Shown here piece by piece: positions 25,622 to 33,815 of a stretch of 64,000 nucleotides of DNA. Every line of letters begins with the position of its first letter. The stretch's first letter is position 1. Position numbers and translations under genes: made by a program. The stretch comes from JAVBMU01 sp031551755 (GTDB lineage: Bacteria; Actinomycetota; Actinomycetes; Actinomycetales; Cellulomonadaceae), in contig JAVBNE010000013.1 of NCBI GenBank assembly GCA_031551755.1, positions 62,001-126,000 of the forward strand, written 5' to 3'. The notes under the pieces were generated by a model. That model was not told the DNA's origin and did not search any database. It worked only from the letters and a program-made list of their open reading frames with translations.

Positions 25622-26895
25622 GAATCCTCCTGGTGGGTGCTGGCGGCGTGGGCGGGGCCATCACCAAAATCGCAGCCCGGCGCAGCTTTTTCGACCACCT
25701 GGTGGTGAGCGACTACAACCTGGCCAGGGCCGAGGCCGCGGTCGCGTGGATCGCTGACCGTCACGGCCCCGAATCAGCCGCCCGGTTCAGCGCGAGGGCC
25801 CTCGACGCCTCCGATGCGCAGGCGATCACGGCACTGATCCGCGAACACCGGATCACCCACGTGATGAACGCCGTCGACCCGGAGTTCGTGCTGCCGATCT
25901 TCACCGGGGCACTGGCCGGCGGGGCCGACTATCTGGACATGGCGATGAGCCTGTCCACTCCGCATTCCGCTGACCCGTACCGCTCCCCCGGGGTCAAACT
26001 CGGTGACGCGCAGTTCGCCCAAACCGCGGACTGGCAAGCGGCCGGCAGGCTGGCCCTGGTCGGGGTCGGTGTGGAACCCGGACTCTCGGACGTCTTCGCC
26101 CGCTACGCCTGCGATCACCTGTTCAGCGAGGTCGACGAACTGGGCACCCGCGACGGCGCGAACCTTGTGGTGCGCGACGAGGACGGCGACGAGATCTTCG
26201 CGCCGTCCTTCTCCATGTGGACCACGATCGAGGAATGCCTGAACCCCCCGGTGGTCTGGGAGAAGGACAAGGGCTGGTACACGACCGCACCGTTCTCCGA
26301 GCCGGAGACGTTCGTCTTCCCGGAAGGGATCGGGGCCGTCGAATGCGTCAACGTGGAGCACGAAGAGGTGCTGTTGATGCCGCGGTTCCTCGATGCCCGG
26401 CGAGTCACCTTCAAATACGGGCTCGGCGACGAGTTCATCGGCGTCCTGAAGACCCTGCACCTGCTCGGGCTGGACTCCACCGAGCCGATCCGGGTGCGCA
26501 GCGCGAACGGGCCGGTCGAGGTGGCACCGCGCGACGTCGTCGCCGCCGCACTGCCGGACCCGGCCACCGTCGGGCCACGGATGACCGGCAAGACGTGCGC
26601 GGGGTTGTGGGTCACCGGCATCGGGAAGAACGGTGAGCGGCGCGAGGTCTACCTGTACCACGTGGCCGACAACGAATGGACGATGCGCGAATACGACAGC
26701 CAGTGTGTCGTCTGGCAGACCGCCCTGAACCCCGTCATCGCCCTCGAACTTCTGGCGACCGGCACCTGGCAGGGCACTGGTGTACTAGGCCCGGAGGCCT
26801 TCGACGCCAAGCCGTTCCTGAACCTGATGGCCGCCCCCGAGAGTAGTGGCGGATACGGGCAGGCCTGGGGATGTGAAGATCGGTCTGCGGTGTGA
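25618..26895 (+). CDS. Saccharopine-dehydrogenase-like NAD(P) oxidoreductase
   Basis: 425 residues. N-terminal dinucleotide motif LLVGAGGVGGAI (GxGxxG); THVMNAVDP and the C-terminal block QTALNPVIALELLATGTWQGTGVLGPEAFD are characteristic of the LYS9/carboxynorspermidine synthase-like family. It probably acts on an imine formed between an amine and an oxo-acid. It overlaps the surface-protein gene by 4 bp and precedes an APC permease and an FAD amine-oxidase-like gene, supporting a role in amine metabolism (inference). Confidence 0.8.
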   Translation: MRILLVGAGGVGGAITKIAARRSFFDHLVVSDYNLARAEAAVAWIADRHGPESAARFSARALDASDAQAITALIREHRITHVMNAVDPEFVLPIFTGALAGGADYLDMAMSLSTPHSADPYRSPGVKLGDAQFAQTADWQAAGRLALVGVGVEPGLSDVFARYACDHLFSEVDELGTRDGANLVVRDEDGDEIFAPSFSMWTTIEECLNPPVVWEKDKGWYTTAPFSEPETFVFPEGIGAVECVNVEHEEVLLMPRFLDARRVTFKYGLGDEFIGVLKTLHLLGLDSTEPIRVRSANGPVEVAPRDVVAAALPDPATVGPRMTGKTCAGLWVTGIGKNGERREVYLYHVADNEWTMREYDSQCVVWQTALNPVIALELLATGTWQGTGVLGPEAFDAKPFLNLMAAPESSGGYGQAWGCEDRSAV

Positions 26896-26989
26896 GACTG
26901 AGTCGGCAAAACTCACCCTTCCGCCAGCCCTGACCTGCCCCTACACTCGGCAACGCTGGTCATCGGCACCTGCAGATCGAGGAGGATCA

Positions 26990-28540
26990 ATGGCTGACGT
27001 GGATACCCACCCCGGCGGGGCACATGCGGATTCCGGTAAAGGTCTGGCGACCGGGACACTCGGGCTCTTCGGGTCTACCGTCATCGGGCTGGCTTCCACA
27101 GCTCCGGTCTACTCGCTGGCGGCCACCCTGGGGTATGTCGTCATCACCGTGGGCGCCCAGGCGCCGATCGCGTTCATCATCGCGTTCATCCCGATGCTCC
27201 TGATCGCCTTCGCCTACCGCGAGCTGAACAACGACGTGCCGGACTGCGGCACCTCATTCACCTGGGGCACGAAAGCATTCGGCCCGTGGGTCGGCTGGAT
27301 GGCCGGGTGGGGTGTGGCAGTCGCCGGGCTGGTCGTGTTGGCGAACCTCGCCCAGATCGGCGGCGCGTACTTCTGGCTGCTGGTCAAGCCGGACTTCGCG
27401 GAGAACACCGCGATCGTCACGGCGACCGGGGTGGTCTTCATCGCGTTGATGTCGTGGATCAGCTACCGCGGCCTCGAAATCGGCGAGCGGCTCCAAAACG
27501 TCCTGCTGGCCGTGCAGTACCTCGCGCTGATCCTATTCGTCGTCTTCGCCGCGCATGCGGTGATCACCGGGTCGGCGCTCGAAGGCTCCACGACCCCCAC
27601 CTGGGACTGGTTCAACCCCTTCGCCTTCGACTCCTTCAGCGGGCTGGTGGAGGCGACGCTCTACGCGCTGTTCATCTACTGGGGCTGGGACACGTGCCTC
27701 GCGTTGAACGAGGAGACCAAGGACCCCAAACGGATCCCCGGCCGGGCCGCGGTGCTCACCACGATCATCCTGCTGGTCACCTACGTGGGCGTCACGGTCG
27801 CCGCGATGTCCTACGCCGGCCTCGGCGACGGCGCGACGGGCCTGGGCAACGAGAGCATCGCCGATGACGTGTTCTTCGCGCTCAAGGGCGCCCTCTTCGG
27901 ACCGTGGGCCTGGCTGCTCGTGGTGGCCGTAATGATCTCAGCCGTCTCCTCCACACAGACGACCATCCTGCCCACCGCCCGCGGGACGCTCGCGATGGCC
28001 GTGTACAAGGCGCTGCCCAAACGTTTCGCCACCGTGCACCCGCGGTTCCAGACGCCGTCCTTCTCCACCCTGCTGATGGCGATCGTGGCGATCGTCTACT
28101 ACGTCGGCATGACGATGGTCAGCGAGAACCTCCTCGCGGATACGATCCTCTCCCTCGGACTCGCCATCGCGTTCTACTACGCGATCACCGGCTTCGCCTG
28201 CGTCTGGTACTTCCGCAAGGTGCTCTTCGACTCGGCCTACAACTTCTTCAACCGATTCTTGTTCCCGCTGGTCGGCGCCGTCCTGCTCACCGGCGCCTTC
28301 ATCTTCTCGGCCATCGACATGTGGGATCCCGAGTATGGGTACACGACCTTATTCGGGGTCGGCGGCGTCTTCGTCCTGGGGATCGGGTCACTCGCCGTCG
28401 GGGTCGTGCTCATGATCGTGTGGTCGCTCTTCGCCGATGCCAAGCCTTTCTTCCGTGGTGAGGCGCTGAACCGTGATACCGAAGTACTCGTCCCCGACGA
28501 GGACCAAGTCATCATCCGGTCCATCGACGGTGGCATCTGA
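26990..28540 (+). CDS. APC-family amino acid/polyamine permease
   Basis: 516 residues with about 12-14 hydrophobic segments. The early LATGTLGLFGSTVIGLASTAPVYSLA segment carries the backbone-gly substrate region of APC carriers. The ATG at 26990 has GGAGGA upstream; the opening back to 26846 was rejected. A TACACT -10-like box lies at 26942-26947. It sits between saccharopine-dehydrogenase-like and FAD oxidoreductase genes, so the substrate may be putrescine or a related amine. Confidence 0.85.
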   Translation: MADVDTHPGGAHADSGKGLATGTLGLFGSTVIGLASTAPVYSLAATLGYVVITVGAQAPIAFIIAFIPMLLIAFAYRELNNDVPDCGTSFTWGTKAFGPWVGWMAGWGVAVAGLVVLANLAQIGGAYFWLLVKPDFAENTAIVTATGVVFIALMSWISYRGLEIGERLQNVLLAVQYLALILFVVFAAHAVITGSALEGSTTPTWDWFNPFAFDSFSGLVEATLYALFIYWGWDTCLALNEETKDPKRIPGRAAVLTTIILLVTYVGVTVAAMSYAGLGDGATGLGNESIADDVFFALKGALFGPWAWLLVVAVMISAVSSTQTTILPTARGTLAMAVYKALPKRFATVHPRFQTPSFSTLLMAIVAIVYYVGMTMVSENLLADTILSLGLAIAFYYAITGFACVWYFRKVLFDSAYNFFNRFLFPLVGAVLLTGAFIFSAIDMWDPEYGYTTLFGVGGVFVLGIGSLAVGVVLMIVWSLFADAKPFFRGEALNRDTEVLVPDEDQVIIRSIDGGI

Positions 28541-28586
28541 CCGACCTCACTCCTCCCCCATCGAACGTCAGGCGAAAGCGACCACC

Positions 28587-29993
28587 ATGAACGCCCCTCT
28601 GCCCGTCAGCGACCACTTCGTCGATGGGGAGGTGTCCTACTGGTTCCGCGACGTCGGCCTCCCCGAACCCCGTCCGGCGCTCGGCGGGAACCTCGACGTC
28701 GACGTCGCGATCGTCGGTGCGGGCTATACCGGCCTGTGGACGGCGTACTACTTGAAGAAGGCTCAACCAGACCTGCGGATCGCGGTCCTGGAACGCAGAT
28801 TCGCGGGCTACGGCGCCTCCGGTCGCAACGGCGGGTGGCTGACGGCTGAATGCGTCGGCCAACCACAGCGGTACGCAGCCGCGCGCGGGCTGGAAGCCAC
28901 GGTCGCGCTGCAACGTGAGATGTTCCGGACGATCGACGAGGTCATCCGGGTCACCGAGGCCGAGGGCATCGACGCGCACATCCGCAAGGAGGGCGTACTG
29001 CACGCGGCCACCAACCCCGCGCAACTCGCCCGACTGCGCGAATCGGTGGCCAGCCAGCGCCGGTACGGGTGGGCCGAGGAGGACTTCAGGCTCCTCGATG
29101 CGGCCGAGGCGCGGGACCGGATCGCGGTCGACCGGATGATCGGAGCCGCGTGGAGCCCGCACTGCGCACGCATCCAACCGGCGGCCCTCGCCCGCGGGTT
29201 GGCGGCCGCCGTCGAACGCCTCGGGGTGACTATCTACGAGGGCACGACCGTCTCCGAGGTCCTTCCCGGCGCCGCCGTCACCGACCACGGCACCGTTCGG
29301 GCCACCCATGTCGTGCGCGCCCTGGAGGGTTTCACGGCCAGCTTGGCCGGTTTCAAACGGTCGTGGCTTCCGATGTTCTCCAACATGATCGTCACGGAGC
29401 CCCTGCCCGACGACGTGTGGGGCCGGGTCGGCTGGCAGGGCGCCCAACTGCTCGGCGACGAGGGGCACGCCTTCGCCTACGCGCAGAAGACGTGGGACGG
29501 CCGGATCGCGCTGGGCGGGCGGGCTGTGCCGTACTTCTACGGGTCGCGATGGGATGCCAATGGCGAGATCGCGGGTGACTCGCTGGCACAACTCCGGGCG
29601 GCGATGCTCCGGTTGCTGCCGGAGACGAAAGCCGTCGAAATCGACCACGCCTGGGCCGGGATCCTGGGGGTTCCCCGGGACTGGTGCGCGTCGGTCGGCC
29701 TCGACCGTTCGACCGGGTTGGCGTGGGCCGGTGGTTACGTCGGCCACGGTGTAGCGGGCACGAACCTCGCCGGCCGGACACTCGCCGACCTCATCCTCGA
29801 CCGGTCCACCGACCTGGTCCGGTTGCCGTGGGTCGACCGGCGGGTGCGACGCTGGGAACCGGAACCGTTGCGGTGGCTGGCCGTGCGCGGGCTGTACCTG
29901 GCCTACGGGCTGGCCGACCGGCGCGAACAGGCGACCGGCGCACCCCGCACCTCATGGATCGCCCGGGCCGCGGACCTGATCAGCCGGAAGTAG
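28587..29993 (+). CDS. FAD-dependent amine oxidase (DAO/PuuB-like)
   Basis: 468 residues. FAD-binding VAIVGAGYTGLWTAYYL near residue 40, YGASGRNGGWL, and the C-terminal GYVGHGVAGTNLAGRTLADL match the D-amino-acid-oxidase-like family that includes gamma-glutamylputrescine oxidase. It would oxidise a primary or secondary amine with oxygen. The ATG follows the permease by 46 bp, with no strong SD. The gene ends next to a tandem repeat and nested palindrome. Confidence 0.83.
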   Translation: MNAPLPVSDHFVDGEVSYWFRDVGLPEPRPALGGNLDVDVAIVGAGYTGLWTAYYLKKAQPDLRIAVLERRFAGYGASGRNGGWLTAECVGQPQRYAAARGLEATVALQREMFRTIDEVIRVTEAEGIDAHIRKEGVLHAATNPAQLARLRESVASQRRYGWAEEDFRLLDAAEARDRIAVDRMIGAAWSPHCARIQPAALARGLAAAVERLGVTIYEGTTVSEVLPGAAVTDHGTVRATHVVRALEGFTASLAGFKRSWLPMFSNMIVTEPLPDDVWGRVGWQGAQLLGDEGHAFAYAQKTWDGRIALGGRAVPYFYGSRWDANGEIAGDSLAQLRAAMLRLLPETKAVEIDHAWAGILGVPRDWCASVGLDRSTGLAWAGGYVGHGVAGTNLAGRTLADLILDRSTDLVRLPWVDRRVRRWEPEPLRWLAVRGLYLAYGLADRREQATGAPRTSWIARAADLISRK

Positions 29994-30003
29994 GTGCCGC
30001 ACC

Positions 30004-30083
30004 ACGTCGGGGGCGTGCCGAGTGCTGCACACGTCGGGGGCGTGCGAGTGCAGGACACGTCAGGGGCGTGCCGAGTGCTGCAC
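30004..30083 (+). repeat. Tandem repeat, 3 x ~27 bp, joined to palindromic repeat B
   Basis: Units at 30004-30030, 30031-30056 and 30057-30083 share ACGTCGGGGGCGTGC then GAGTGC-type ends. The last unit overlaps the first arm of the nested palindromic repeat. Confidence 0.8.
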
Positions 30084-30141
30084 TTTCAGTCGAATGCTGC
30101 GGTTCAAACCGCAGCACTCGGCGCAAACTACAGCACTCGAC
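30071..30141 (-). repeat. Nested palindromic repeat, copy B (inverted)
   Basis: The reverse complement matches copy A closely, including GTCGAGTGCTGTAGTTTGCG. It lies between convergent genes and could also terminate transcription. Confidence 0.85.
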
Positions 30142-30151
30142 GGGTCCGCCC

Positions 30152-30889
30152 CTACTTCACTTGCGCGTACCGACGGACGAAGTTCTCCAGCACGAGCCGC
30201 GGCGCCCAGACCTCCCGGCTGCGCGCGAGGTCTTCGACCTCGGTCGCGGTCTCGGCCGGGAAGTATCCGTGGTCCTTGTAGATGCGGATGCGCGTGATGA
30301 TCCCCTCAAGGTCCAGCTCGGGGTGGAACTGGGTGGCGTAGAGATTCTCCTTGACCCGGAACATCTGCACCGGGCAGGTCGACGACGACGCCAGGAGCTT
30401 CGCGTGCACCGGCAGCACGCGCACGGCCTCCTTGTGTCCCACATAGGCCGCAAATTCGTCGGGCACCCCAGCCAATAGCGGATCTGCCCGGCCGTCCGGG
30501 GTCAGCCGGACCGTCACCGGGGATACCGGCTCGCCGTAGGTTCCGTCGACGATCGCACCCTGATGAATCCCCAGGGTGCCGACGCCGTAGCAGGCCCCGA
30601 GGAAGGGAAAGTCACGCTTGACGATCTCGTCGAGCAACGGCGCGAACTCGGATTCGACCCGGCGCTGGGTCGCGGACTTCTCGGCTTCGGCATCGGAGGA
30701 GTTGAACGGGCTGCCGCCGACGATCACCCCGGAGTAGTCGTCGAGGTTGATCACCGGCAGCGGCCCGGCCTCCATGCGCACTCGCTGCACCTGCCCGGGC
30801 AGGAGGTTACCCAGACGAATGACAGCGGCGAACTCCTCGTCGGCGGCCACGTCCTCATCGCGGGACGCGAGGAGCAAGAACGGCTTCAT
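30152..30889 (-). CDS. Class I glutamine amidotransferase-like protein
   Basis: 245 residues with the GATase triad: Cys100 in FLGACYGVG, His189 and Glu191 in QFHPELD. GACYGVGTLG is slightly off the usual GxCxGxQ. A free-standing GATase or gamma-glutamyl hydrolase; the PuuD-like role in gamma-glutamyl-amine hydrolysis is conceivable beside a PuuB-like gene, but it more resembles GuaA-type free domains. Convergent with the FAD oxidase. The ATG at 30889 is used. Confidence 0.8.
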   Translation of the reverse strand: MKPFLLLASRDEDVAADEEFAAVIRLGNLLPGQVQRVRMEAGPLPVINLDDYSGVIVGGSPFNSSDAEAEKSATQRRVESEFAPLLDEIVKRDFPFLGACYGVGTLGIHQGAIVDGTYGEPVSPVTVRLTPDGRADPLLAGVPDEFAAYVGHKEAVRVLPVHAKLLASSSTCPVQMFRVKENLYATQFHPELDLEGIITRIRIYKDHGYFPAETATEVEDLARSREVWAPRLVLENFVRRYAQVK

Positions 30890-30965
30890 GTCGCGAGCCT
30901 AGAGCCAGGGGACACACCGACGAGCCAGAGGCCAACAGGCGGACGCTCGAGCCACGCGCTACGAC

Positions 30966-31065
30966 CGTCGCACACCGCAGGTCAGGTCGCCGTCGCACAC
31001 CGCAGGTCAGGTCGCCGTCGGGCGCCGCAGGTCAGGTCGCCGTCGGGCGCCACAGGTCAGGTCGA
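30966..31065 (+). repeat. Tandem repeat, 4 x 25 bp, joined to palindromic repeat C
   Basis: Units at 30966, 30991, 31016 and 31041 end in CGCAGGTCAGGTCGC, with the last unit running into the nested palindrome. These and the next two entries fill the gap 30890-31225. Confidence 0.88.
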
Positions 31066-31133
31066 GTGCTGTAGTTCTGGTCGAGTGCTGTGGTTGTAAC
31101 CGCAGCATTCGACTGAAAGCACCGCACTCGACC
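31061..31133 (+). repeat. Nested palindromic repeat, copy C
   Basis: Same orientation and arm order as copy A: GTCGAGTGCTGTAGTT, then a second CGAGTGCTG arm, loop, and two inverted arms. It lies between the GATase and asd genes. Confidence 0.85.
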
Positions 31134-31149
31134 AGCGCCCACCATGCGG

Positions 31150-31191
31150 CCGTGCGCGGCGGCACACACCCCGTGCGCGGCGGCACACACC
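31150..31191 (+). repeat. Tandem repeat, 2 x 21 bp
   Basis: Two identical units, starting CCGTGCGCGGCGGCACA, lie directly after palindrome C. The gap ends at the asd stop (31226). Confidence 0.8.
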
Positions 31192-31225
31192 GCGCGCCGC
31201 AGCACCGGGCGTCGGCGCCAGCCCC

Positions 31226-32290
31226 CTAAGCCCGCACCAGCTCCGCCGCAACCAACTCGGCTACCTGCACCGCGTTCAGCGCGGCACCCTTGCGCAGGTT
31301 GTCGTTCGAGACGAAGAGCACCAGCCCGCGACCGTCGGGCACCGACTGGTCCCGGCGGATCCGGCCAACGTAGGACGGGTCCTTACCGGCGGCCGCCAAC
31401 GGGTTCGGCACATCGGCCAGCTCGACACCGGGGGCCTCCGCAAGCAGCGCACGCGCCTCATCCGGGGTGATCGGCTGCACGAACTCGGCGTGGATCGCGA
31501 GCGAGTGACCGGTGAAGACGGGCACCCGCACGCAGGTCCCGGCGACCGCGAGGTCGGGCAACCCGAGGATCTTGCGCGACTCGTTGCGCAGCTTCTTCTC
31601 CTCGTCCGTCTCCTCCTCACCGTCGTCGACGATCGACCCGGCCAGCGGGACCACGTTGAACGCGATGGTGCGCGGGAACTTCTCCGCATGCGGCAGCGCC
31701 ACGGCCGAGCCGTCGTGTACCAACTCGGAGAGGTTCTGGGTGGCGCCTGCCTCGACCTGGTGCCGCAGTTCGTTGGCGCCCGCCAACCCGGCACCGGAGA
31801 CCGCCTGATAGGTCGCCACGATCAATCGCCGAAGACCGGCGGCCTTGGCCAAGGGGGCCAACACGGGCATGGCCGCCATCGTGGTGCAGTTGGGGTTGGC
31901 GATGATTCCCTTGCGCGCCTCGCGAACGGCCTCGGGGTTCACCTCCGAGACCACGAGCGGCACGTCGGGGTCCATCCGCCAGGCGGAAGAGTTGTCGACG
32001 ACGATCGCGCCGGCTTCGGCGAACCGGGGCGCGTGGCTCTTCGAGGTTCCGCCGCCCGCGGAGAACAGCGCGATGTCGATGCCGCGCAGATCCTTGGTAG
32101 CGGTGGCCTCGACGTCCTCGACCACGATGTCCTGGTCACCCCAGGGCAGCGACTTCCCGGCGGACCGGGCGGAGGCGAAGTAGCGGACGGCAGCAACCGG
32201 AAAGTCACGTTCGGCCAGCAGACGACGGATGACGGCGCCGACCTGCCCGGTCGCGCCCACTACGGCAACGGTGAATCCAGTGGAGTTCAT
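31226..32290 (-). CDS. asd: Aspartate-semialdehyde dehydrogenase
   Basis: 354 residues. NADP-binding VVGATGQVG (10-18), active-site Cys135 in ANPNCTTM and the His region in VFTGHSLAIH. It reduces aspartyl phosphate to aspartate semialdehyde for Lys, Thr and Met. The ATG at 32290 has GAAGGA upstream; the longer opening to 32458 overlaps lysC. It is the second gene of lysC-asd, 85 bp downstream. Confidence 0.94.
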   Translation of the reverse strand: MNSTGFTVAVVGATGQVGAVIRRLLAERDFPVAAVRYFASARSAGKSLPWGDQDIVVEDVEATATKDLRGIDIALFSAGGGTSKSHAPRFAEAGAIVVDNSSAWRMDPDVPLVVSEVNPEAVREARKGIIANPNCTTMAAMPVLAPLAKAAGLRRLIVATYQAVSGAGLAGANELRHQVEAGATQNLSELVHDGSAVALPHAEKFPRTIAFNVVPLAGSIVDDGEEETDEEKKLRNESRKILGLPDLAVAGTCVRVPVFTGHSLAIHAEFVQPITPDEARALLAEAPGVELADVPNPLAAAGKDPSYVGRIRRDQSVPDGRGLVLFVSNDNLRKGAALNAVQVAELVAAELVRA

Positions 32291-32375
32291 GAGGGGTCCT
32301 TCGAAGATTGAGGGCGCGAAATCCGCGCGGGGTGTGGGCGCCGGGCGCCAACCCGGAGGTAGCCCGGGCGGAAGG

Positions 32376-32894
32376 TCAGCGGCCAGTGCCGCCGTAGACG
32401 ACGGCCTCCGCCGCCCCGTCCAGTTCGAAGGCGGTATGCACGGCCCGGACGGCCGCATCGAGCGAGTCGAGCCGGGTGACCACCGAAATCCGGATCTCCG
32501 AGGTCGAGATCATCTCGATGTTGATGTCCGCGTCCCGCAGGGCACCGAAGAGCCGGGCGGACACCCCGGGGTGCGACTTCATCCCGGCCCCGACCAGGGA
32601 GAGCTTGCCGATCTGGTCGTCGTACTGCAGTGACTCGAAACCGATCTCGGACTGGATCGCCGAGAGCGCCGCCATCGCACCCGGCCCGTCCCCGTCCGGC
32701 AAGGTGAAGGAGATGTCGGTCAGTCCGGTCGCGGCGGCGGAAACGTTCTGCACGATCATGTCGATATTCGCGCCGCTGGTCGCCACCACCTCGAAGATCC
32801 GGGCCGCCACCCCCGGCACGTCGGGCACGCCGACGACGGTGATCTTGGCTTCGGTGCGGTCGTGGGCGACTCCGGAGATGATCGGGGCTTCCAT
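32376..32894 (-). CDS. Aspartokinase beta subunit from internal in-frame start
   Basis: An ATG at 32894, codon 254 of lysC, is preceded by GAGGAAGG at a 7-base distance and opens MEAPIISGVAHDRTEAK. Corynebacterium glutamicum makes a 172-residue beta subunit from the matching place (start MEEAVLTGVA); this product would also be 172 residues and contain the two ACT domains. It would pair with the full-length alpha subunit. Confidence 0.7.
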   Translation of the reverse strand: MEAPIISGVAHDRTEAKITVVGVPDVPGVAARIFEVVATSGANIDMIVQNVSAAATGLTDISFTLPDGDGPGAMAALSAIQSEIGFESLQYDDQIGKLSLVGAGMKSHPGVSARLFGALRDADINIEMISTSEIRISVVTRLDSLDAAVRAVHTAFELDGAAEAVVYGGTGR

Positions 32895-33653
32895 GGGCTG
32901 ACCTTCCTCATCGGTCGGGGGAACGGAGCTGACGCGGGTGCCTTCCTCGCCGGAGAACGACGAGCGCACATGAATGGGCACGTCATACCGGCGCCCGTAT
33001 TCGACACAGCGCAACGCCAGGATCTTGGCGCCGCTGGCGGCCATGTCGAGCATCTCCTCATAGGTCAGATGGTCGATCTTGCGGGCGGTCGGCACGATCC
33101 GCGGGTCCGCGGTGAAGACGCCGTCGACGTCCGTGTAGATCTCGCAGACATCGGCGTTCAGCCCGGCTGCGAGCGCCACCGCCGTCGTGTCCGACCCGCC
33201 GCGGCCAAGGGTGGTCACGTCGTTCGTGTGCTCGGTGACGCCCTGGAATCCGGCGACGATCGCGACTTGCCCCTTGTCGATGGTCTCGCGGATACGGCCG
33301 GGGACGACATCGACGATCCGCGCCTTGCCGTGAACCGCGTCGGTGATCACCCCGGCCTGCTGCCCGGTGAAGGACTTCGCCCGCACACCCAGGTTGGTGA
33401 TCGCCATCGCGAGCAGGGACATGGAGATGCGCTCACCTGCCGTGAGCAGGATGTCCATCTCACGTTGGGGCGGGAGGGGGGTGATCTGCTGAGCCAGGTC
33501 GATCAGATCGTCGGTCGTGTCCCCCATCGCGGAGACCACCACGACGACGTCGTGTCCTGCTCGTTTTGTTTGGGCGATCCGCTTGGCGACTCGCTTGACG
33601 CTCTGGGCGTCGGCGACGGATGACCCGCCGTATTTCTGCACGATCAATGCCAC
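32376..33653 (-). CDS. lysC: Aspartokinase, alpha subunit / full-length
   Basis: 425 residues. N-terminal kinase motif KYGGSSVADA (residues 7-16), then GRGGSDTTAVALA, and two ACT domains from about residue 265. The GTG at 33653 is preceded by GGAGCAGCAC. It phosphorylates aspartate and in actinobacteria is feedback-controlled by Lys+Thr through the ACT domains. An internal start (see 32376-32894) would make the beta subunit. Confidence 0.94.
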   Translation of the reverse strand: MALIVQKYGGSSVADAQSVKRVAKRIAQTKRAGHDVVVVVSAMGDTTDDLIDLAQQITPLPPQREMDILLTAGERISMSLLAMAITNLGVRAKSFTGQQAGVITDAVHGKARIVDVVPGRIRETIDKGQVAIVAGFQGVTEHTNDVTTLGRGGSDTTAVALAAGLNADVCEIYTDVDGVFTADPRIVPTARKIDHLTYEEMLDMAASGAKILALRCVEYGRRYDVPIHVRSSFSGEEGTRVSSVPPTDEEGQPMEAPIISGVAHDRTEAKITVVGVPDVPGVAARIFEVVATSGANIDMIVQNVSAAATGLTDISFTLPDGDGPGAMAALSAIQSEIGFESLQYDDQIGKLSLVGAGMKSHPGVSARLFGALRDADINIEMISTSEIRISVVTRLDSLDAAVRAVHTAFELDGAAEAVVYGGTGR

Positions 33654-33770
33654 GTGCTGCTCCGTTACCTCGACCGGTCTCGTCTATCTCAACGCCCACC
33701 GGTTCCGTATTGGTCGGTCGATGATACGCATGCTGCCGACCTCGCGCCAAGGGGTGCCCGGACGGCGAAG

Positions 33771-33796
33771 CGGCGGCGGCCCGCAGGCCGCCGCCG
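33771..33796. terminator. GC hairpin after ppdK
   Basis: 11-bp arms CGGCGGCGGCC / GGCCGCCGCCG with loop CGCA, 20 bp past the ppdK stop. No T-tract. The remaining gap to lysC is short and unremarkable. Confidence 0.55.
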
Positions 33797-33815
33797 CCCT
33801 CGTCGATCGTTACTG

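Noticed and set aside
30966..31065. CRISPR-like array
   Set aside because: Four 25-bp units are directly adjacent, with no spacers, and no cas genes occur.
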